Notes under the pieces: model-generated | The model's database searches: none | The model's input: the letters and a program-made list of their open reading frames with translations, nothing else | What the model was told of the DNA's origin: nothing | Assembly: GCA_028291485.1 (NCBI GenBank) | Contig: JAQGHZ010000491.1 | Location: forward strand, 1 to 6,075 | Length of the DNA stretch: 6,075 nucleotides | DNA from: Rubritepida sp. | Lineage (GTDB): Bacteria > Pseudomonadota > Alphaproteobacteria > Acetobacterales > Acetobacteraceae | Direction of reading: 5' to 3' | Shown here: positions 5,644 through 6,075 of the stretch, piece after piece | Layout of the letters: the number at the start of each line of letters is the position of its first letter | How positions within the stretch are numbered: the first letter of the stretch is position 1 | Program-made: the position numbers and the translations under genes

Positions 5644-6075
5644 GCGGCATCGGCATGTCGGGCATCGCCGAGGTGCTTCACAACCTTGGCTATTCGGTCC
5701 AAGGCAGCGATCTTTCCGAAAGTGCGAACGTTGTCCGCCTGCGGGAGTCGGGCATCCGCGTGACGGTCGGCCATGCCGCCGAAAATCTCGGCTCCGCCCA
5801 GGTCGTCGTCGTCAGTACCGCCGTGAAGCGCGACAACCCCGAGGTCCAGGCCGCCCGCGCCCGCCTGCTCCCGGTGGTGCGCCGGGCCGAGATGCTGGCC
5901 GAGCTCATGCGCCTGAAATGGGGCATCGCCGTCGGCGGCACGCACGGCAAGACCACCACCACGAGCCTCATCGCCTGCGTGCTGGAGCAGGCCAAGCTCG
6001 ACCCCACCGTCATCAACGGCGGCATCATCAACGCCTACGGCACCAACACCCGCATGGGCACGGGCGAATGGATGG
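5595..6075 (+). CDS. murC: MurC, UDP-N-acetylmuramate--L-alanine ligase (3'-truncated by the window edge)
   Basis: Cytoplasmic ATP-dependent Mur ligase adding L-Ala to UDP-MurNAc, the first amino acid of the stem peptide. The first 160 codons of an expected 460-490 are present. Residues 9-25 carry the N-terminal UDP-binding loop GTIHFVGIGGIGMSGIA; then QGSDLSES, VVVVSTAVKRDNPE, RRAEMLAELM, and the ATP P-loop GGTHGKTTTTS (K119), followed by INGGIINAYGTN. The Ala and Glu ligation sites and the C-terminal domain lie beyond the right edge. The start at 5595 is well supported: the GIGGIG loop is at its normal distance, AAAGGGA lies upstream, and the same frame is closed by TAG at 5535-5537 with no other start codon between. 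The gene is preceded by a 131-bp offset duplicate of its own first 16 codons, which is unusual for this junction. By conserved dcw order, murB would be expected next; this is not visible. Confidence 0.97.
   Translation, partial: MRALPLSIGTIHFVGIGGIGMSGIAEVLHNLGYSVQGSDLSESANVVRLRESGIRVTVGHAAENLGSAQVVVVSTAVKRDNPEVQAARARLLPVVRRAEMLAELMRLKWGIAVGGTHGKTTTTSLIACVLEQAKLDPTVINGGIINAYGTNTRMGTGEWM

Noticed and set aside
4187..5665. 492-codon minus-strand frame covering murG and the repeat
   Set aside because: Low-complexity antisense frame. Its repeated Pro-Leu-Arg segments are only the reverse reading of the 24-bp repeat.

Overview
This window is an uninterrupted stretch of the division and cell wall (dcw) cluster, all genes on the + strand, in the order murF (3' part) - mraY - murD - ftsW - murG - [short duplicated murC start plus a small tandem repeat] - murC (5' part). 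The very high GC content, strong G/C bias at third codon positions, this gene order and the wording of the proteins suggest an alphaproteobacterium, plausibly Rhodospirillales/Acetobacteraceae (Roseomonas-like). The family-level placement is inferred from general resemblance and was not tested by a search.

Layout: 1-698 is the C-terminal half of MurF. 695-1783 is MraY, 1780-3156 MurD, 3156-4322 FtsW and 4319-5464 MurG. 5464-5595 is a 43-codon ORF that begins with a near-copy of the first 16 codons of murC and continues into a 24-bp tandem repeat. 5595 to the right edge is the N-terminal part of MurC. Every junction is a 1- or 4-base stop/start overlap (ATGA or TGATG), so there is no true intergenic DNA. 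I see no promoter or terminator inside the window. It reads as the middle of one long polycistronic operon with translational coupling.

The genes form one pathway. MurC and MurD (with MurE, presumably upstream) build the UDP-MurNAc peptide, and MurF completes the pentapeptide. MraY moves phospho-MurNAc-pentapeptide onto undecaprenyl phosphate (lipid I), and MurG adds GlcNAc (lipid II). FtsW is the SEDS glycosyltransferase that polymerises lipid II at the division septum.

The core genes look intact and ordinary. The unusual part is 5462-5643. There the murG-murC junction (stop/start overlap plus 16 murC codons) occurs twice, 131 bp apart. The two copies differ at five bases, all synonymous third codon positions, and a 24-bp repeat with a GCGAAG/CTTCGC palindrome lies between them. 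This may be a scar of murC recombination or replacement, a repeat-element insertion, or a translated leader ORF. The sequence alone does not decide among them.
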